A stretch of DNA of 41,220 nt, taken from positions 1-41,220 of the forward strand of contig CATPBK010000120.1 in the NCBI GenBank assembly GCA_955652705.1, in the 5' to 3' direction. Shown here piece after piece: positions 38,922 to 41,220 of the stretch (within the stretch, counting starts at the first letter, position 1; each line of letters begins with the position of its first letter). A program made the position numbers and the translations under genes. A model generated the notes under the pieces. The model was not told the origin of the DNA and ran no database searches. It saw nothing but the letters and a program-made list of their open reading frames with translations. Source of the stretch: Candidatus Dormiibacterota bacterium (lineage in GTDB: Bacteria; Chloroflexota; Dormibacteria; Dormibacterales; Dormibacteraceae).

Positions 38922-40112
38922 TTGGCCGCAGGGATGCGTGTACTGGACACCCTCACCGGGCGGCATCTGCCCCTGCCGCTCTCCGAGGGGCCCGGCGGCA
39001 AGGAGCTGAAGCTCTACGTCTGCGGCGTGACACCCTACGACTCCGGCCACCTGGGCCACGCCTTCACCTTCTGCGTCTTCGACGTTCTGGTGCGTTGGGT
39101 GGAGTCGAAAGGGATCCCCGTCCGCTACGTCCAGAACGTGACCGACGTGGACGACCCTCTCTTCGCTCGGGCTCGGGGCGACGGCATCTCCTGGCAGGAG
39201 CTCGCCGAGCGGGAGGAGGCCGCCTTTGTTCAGGACATGAGCGTTTTGGGCTGGCGAGCGCCCGACGTGATGCCTCGCGTGAGTGACGAGATGCAGGGAA
39301 TCCGGGCGGCGGCCGAAGGCCTAGCCGAGCGGGGCTTCGCCTACCCCGCCGCCGATGGCAGCCTTTACTTCGAAGCCGCCCGCTACCCCGGCTTCGGCCG
39401 GCTTTCCCGGCGGTCGCGCCGCTCGATGCTGCGCAGGCTGCGCGAGGAGGAGCTGCTGGGCCAGGTCGGGCCTGGCGCCAAGCGCGACTGGCTCGACTTC
39501 CCGCTCTGGCGCCCATCTGGAGCCGGCGAGCCCAGCTGGCCGTCGCGGTTTGGACCCGGTCGCCCGGGCTGGCACATCGAGTGTTCGGCGATGTCGATGC
39601 GCTACCTGGGCGAGCAGGTCGACGTTCACGGCGGCGGTCGCGACCTGATCTTCAGCCACCACGAGTCGGAGCGGGCGCAGAGCGAGTCGCTGACCGGCTG
39701 CGTGCCTTTCGCCCGGGCCTGGCTGCACACGGGGATGGTTCGCTACCAGGGCCACAAGATGAGCAAGTCACTCGGGAACCTGGTCGTGGTCAAGGACACG
39801 CTGCGGGTGGCCTCGCCGGCCGCCGTCCGGCTCTACCTCCTCTCCCACCGGTACCGCCGGGACTGGGAGTTTCGCTGGCCGGCGCTGGAACGGTTCGAGA
39901 GACTCGTCGCGCGGATCCGAGGGATGCGCGGGTCGGGTCGCTCACCGAGCGCGCTGGCTGAGTTCCGCGCCGCCCTCGACGCCGACCTCGACGCGCCCCG
40001 GGCTCTCCGCGCGCTCCGCTCAGCGGTCGCGGCCGGAGACCGCCGGGGCGTGGAGGACATGCTCAGCATCCTGGCCGGAACGGCAGCGCTGGAGCCCGAG
40101 CCAGCTAGCTGA
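38922..40112 (+). CDS. mshC: MshC-type cysteine:glucosaminyl-inositol ligase (CysS-like)
   Basis: A 396-residue class I tRNA-synthetase-like protein. KLYVCGVTPYDSGHLGHAFT, with CGVTPYD where cysteinyl-tRNA synthetase has CGPTVYD, and VRYVQNVTDVDDPLFARARG are MshC features. GWHIECSAM and DLIFSHHESE supply the zinc-site Cys, His and Glu, and GHKMSKSLGNLV is the ATP-binding loop at about 276. The length also fits MshC (about 410) better than CysS (about 460), as the tRNA-binding tail is missing. MshC joins Cys to GlcN-inositol in mycothiol synthesis. I start at the TTG at 38922 (GGAGG 4 nt upstream); ATG 38934 is the alternative. No other msh gene is in view, so a CysS paralogue with another role remains possible. 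Confidence 0.85.
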   Translation: MAAGMRVLDTLTGRHLPLPLSEGPGGKELKLYVCGVTPYDSGHLGHAFTFCVFDVLVRWVESKGIPVRYVQNVTDVDDPLFARARGDGISWQELAEREEAAFVQDMSVLGWRAPDVMPRVSDEMQGIRAAAEGLAERGFAYPAADGSLYFEAARYPGFGRLSRRSRRSMLRRLREEELLGQVGPGAKRDWLDFPLWRPSGAGEPSWPSRFGPGRPGWHIECSAMSMRYLGEQVDVHGGGRDLIFSHHESERAQSESLTGCVPFARAWLHTGMVRYQGHKMSKSLGNLVVVKDTLRVASPAAVRLYLLSHRYRRDWEFRWPALERFERLVARIRGMRGSGRSPSALAEFRAALDADLDAPRALRALRSAVAAGDRRGVEDMLSILAGTAALEPEPAS

Positions 40113-40413
40113 CGGGCTCCAGGTAGGCTCCGCAGTTGGGGCACTCCATCTCCACCTCGATGACAGGCACTGCCGTTTCGCAGACCGGGCAGAGCACGTC
40201 GAGGAGCGCCGGCGCGACATCCTCCTCGGCGTCGGCGGCCATCTCGGCGGGCACCAGCCCGAGGTCCAGGGCGGGCGCGCCGCAGCCCACGCAAATGAAG
40301 CCTGGCTGGAGGAAGCGGTGGCTCTCATAGGCGCCGGCGGCGTCGACGTCCACCTCCGCCTGAAGAGACTGGAAGATGCCGGCGCCGCACCGGTTGGAAC
40401 AGACGAGCCACAT
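40105..40413 (-). CDS. Zinc-ribbon protein with four Cys pairs
   Basis: A 102-residue protein with Cys pairs in CSNRCGAG, CVGCGAP, CPVCETA and CPNCGAY, enough for two zinc ribbons. The middle is acidic (EMAADAEEDVAPALLD). GGTGGG precedes the ATG at 40413. Such proteins bind nucleic acid or protein partners; no specific family recognised. The gene is convergent with mshC (8-bp overlap) and divergent from the small membrane protein gene. Confidence 0.75.
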   Translation of the reverse strand: MWLVCSNRCGAGIFQSLQAEVDVDAAGAYESHRFLQPGFICVGCGAPALDLGLVPAEMAADAEEDVAPALLDVLCPVCETAVPVIEVEMECPNCGAYLEPVS

Positions 40414-40450
40414 CCCATCCCACCTTACGCCGTGTGAAAAACTCCACGCC

Positions 40451-40717
40451 GTGCGCGGCTTCCTGCTCGGTCTGTTCTTGATCCCGCTGGCCGTGATCGC
40501 GCTGCTCTCGATCCGGCCGGGCGGCTTGCGCCAGCAGCTCAGCCACGCCGGCCGGCGTCTGCGGCTGGCGATCCTGCTGGCGGGAGCCTACCTGGCGGGC
40601 TCCCTGGGCGCCCGGATCTTCCTGCCGCAGGGCAGCCTCGTCACCGAGTACGGCCTTCCGGTCCTGGCGCTGGTTCTGGCCGGATTGTTCGTGGTGCTGG
40701 GACAGGACCAGGCTTGA
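40451..40717 (+). CDS. Small membrane protein of unknown function
   Basis: An 88-residue protein from the GTG at 40451; no Shine-Dalgarno is visible, so a leaderless message is possible in the 37-bp gap to the divergent zinc-ribbon gene. Three hydrophobic segments: LLGLFLIPLAVIALLSI, LAILLAGAYLAGSLGA and GLPVLALVLAGLFVVLG, with a basic loop (RRLR) between the first two. Its last 77 bp overlap the convergent MFS gene, an unusually long tail-to-tail overlap. Function unknown. Confidence 0.6.
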   Translation: MRGFLLGLFLIPLAVIALLSIRPGGLRQQLSHAGRRLRLAILLAGAYLAGSLGARIFLPQGSLVTEYGLPVLALVLAGLFVVLGQDQA

Positions 40718-41220
40718 GCCGCAGCCGGAAGGCAACGACCGCCAGGCCGGCCAGCGGCAGCAGGGCCAGCACCAGCCAGGACTGGCGGCCGCCGACCAGC
40801 GCGCCCAGCAGCGAGCCGGAGCCGGCCCCCGCGGCGAACCCCGTGAAGATGAGCCCGAAAGCCGAGTTAGGGGCGTCCGGCGCCGCGTCGGCCGCCAGCC
40901 TCGAGACGACTCCGGCCGGGGCGCCGAAGGCGGCGCCGGCCACCAGCGCGGTCGCCACCAGCAGCAGCGAGCCGCTCGCCGCGAAGAGCAGTCCGGCGGC
41001 GGCCAGGTCGACCAGCAGGAAGGCGGCCAGCACCCGGTCGACTCCGAAGCGGTCGGAGGCGGCTCCCGCCCCGAGGCGGCCCGCCGCATTGCCCAGCGCG
41101 ACGGCGGTGATGGCGGCGGTCGCGACCGCGGCGGCGAGCGCCAGCCCGCGTGCGAAGGTGGACATGTACACGAACGCCCAGCTGCCGAGCGGCGTAGCCG
41201 CGAGCTCGAGCAGGATCGCG
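40641..41220 (-). CDS. MFS transporter, C-terminal half, cut by window edge
   Basis: The frame is open to the last base (ILLELAATPLGSWAFVYMSTF runs into the edge), so the N-terminal half is outside. The remaining 193 residues contain about six hydrophobic segments, with NAAGRLGAGAASDRFG as the loop 8-9 version of the MFS GRxxD/S motif. The C-terminus is a Pro/Arg-rich tail (GPVPAPRTIRPEPAPGPEGR). Substrate unknown. It overlaps the small membrane protein gene by 77 bp at the 3' ends. Confidence 0.8.
   Translation of the reverse strand, partial: AILLELAATPLGSWAFVYMSTFARGLALAAAVATAAITAVALGNAAGRLGAGAASDRFGVDRVLAAFLLVDLAAAGLLFAASGSLLLVATALVAGAAFGAPAGVVSRLAADAAPDAPNSAFGLIFTGFAAGAGSGSLLGALVGGRQSWLVLALLPLAGLAVVAFRLRLKPGPVPAPRTIRPEPAPGPEGRTR

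Noticed and set aside
1-41220. CRISPR arrays, tRNA or rRNA genes, transposases, integrases and phage genes
   Set aside because: No regular spacer-repeat array, cloverleaf with the GTTCRA arm, rRNA block or recombinase motif was seen on reading; apparent GTTCGA matches lie inside protein genes.

Overview
This window is high-GC, gene-dense bacterial chromosome with many GTG and TTG starts, very short intergenic gaps and frequent overlaps. The content points to a Terrabacteria lineage (Actinomycetota, Dormibacterota or Chloroflexota): an MshC-type cysteine ligase, an F420/PPOX-type flavin protein of the Rv0121 kind, Yx(FWY)xxD lipoproteins, an MprAB/TcrXY-like two-component pair and a short RpoD/SigA. 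No rRNA, tRNA, CRISPR, transposase or phage gene was seen, so the phylum is an inference from gene families only.

Layout. 1-5885: the end of a VOC dioxygenase, then an envelope redox block made of a COG4315-type lipoprotein, a PhnD-like binding protein on the other strand, and a tight four-gene run (HtrA-like protease, ferric-reductase-like haem b membrane protein, NuoF-like flavoprotein, YceI). Two paralogous small exported proteins carrying a NExxTHE motif flank the block. 5937-10458: a GT-C glycosyltransferase and a PrsW-like membrane protease on the minus strand, then a response regulator and histidine kinase. 10498-16259: small-molecule and oxidative-stress enzymes (VOC dioxygenase paralogue, peroxiredoxin, MmsA, OsmC, FAD monooxygenase with a broken or non-canonical start, DUF2461, a small ABM-like protein), with a 212-bp element bounded by 22-bp inverted repeats beside the monooxygenase start. 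16458-22230: a complete Opp/Dpp-type ABC importer operon (binding protein, terminator, two permeases, two ATPases). 22295-25160: the primary sigma factor followed by an EXORDIUM-like protein and a PF04185 phosphoesterase.

25183-32452: an FAD oxidoreductase divergent from a GAF-GGDEF cyclase (with a strong palindrome between them), glucose-6-phosphate dehydrogenase, a repeat-rich hairpin-forming spacer, a membrane PAS-GGDEF-EAL protein and a cupin. 32501-36961: a small membrane protein, an exported glycoside-hydrolase-like protein, and an ECF sigma factor / membrane regulator / beta-propeller lipoprotein run. 36953-41220: a PPOX protein, a second sigma factor overlapping a Rieske protein and a small protein, MshC, a four-CxxC zinc-ribbon protein, a small membrane protein and a truncated MFS transporter.

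Functionally the window mixes envelope electron transfer (ferric-reductase-like, NuoF-like, YceI, Rieske), thiol and peroxide defence (OsmC, peroxiredoxin, MshC, NADPH from Zwf), peptide uptake and signalling (two-component, c-di-GMP, two alternative sigma factors). The parts most worth following as possibly undescribed systems are the sigma factor-Rieske-small protein operon, the NuoF/ferric-reductase/YceI module flanked by NExxTHE proteins, and the structured non-coding elements at 15077-15288 and 29135-29333.
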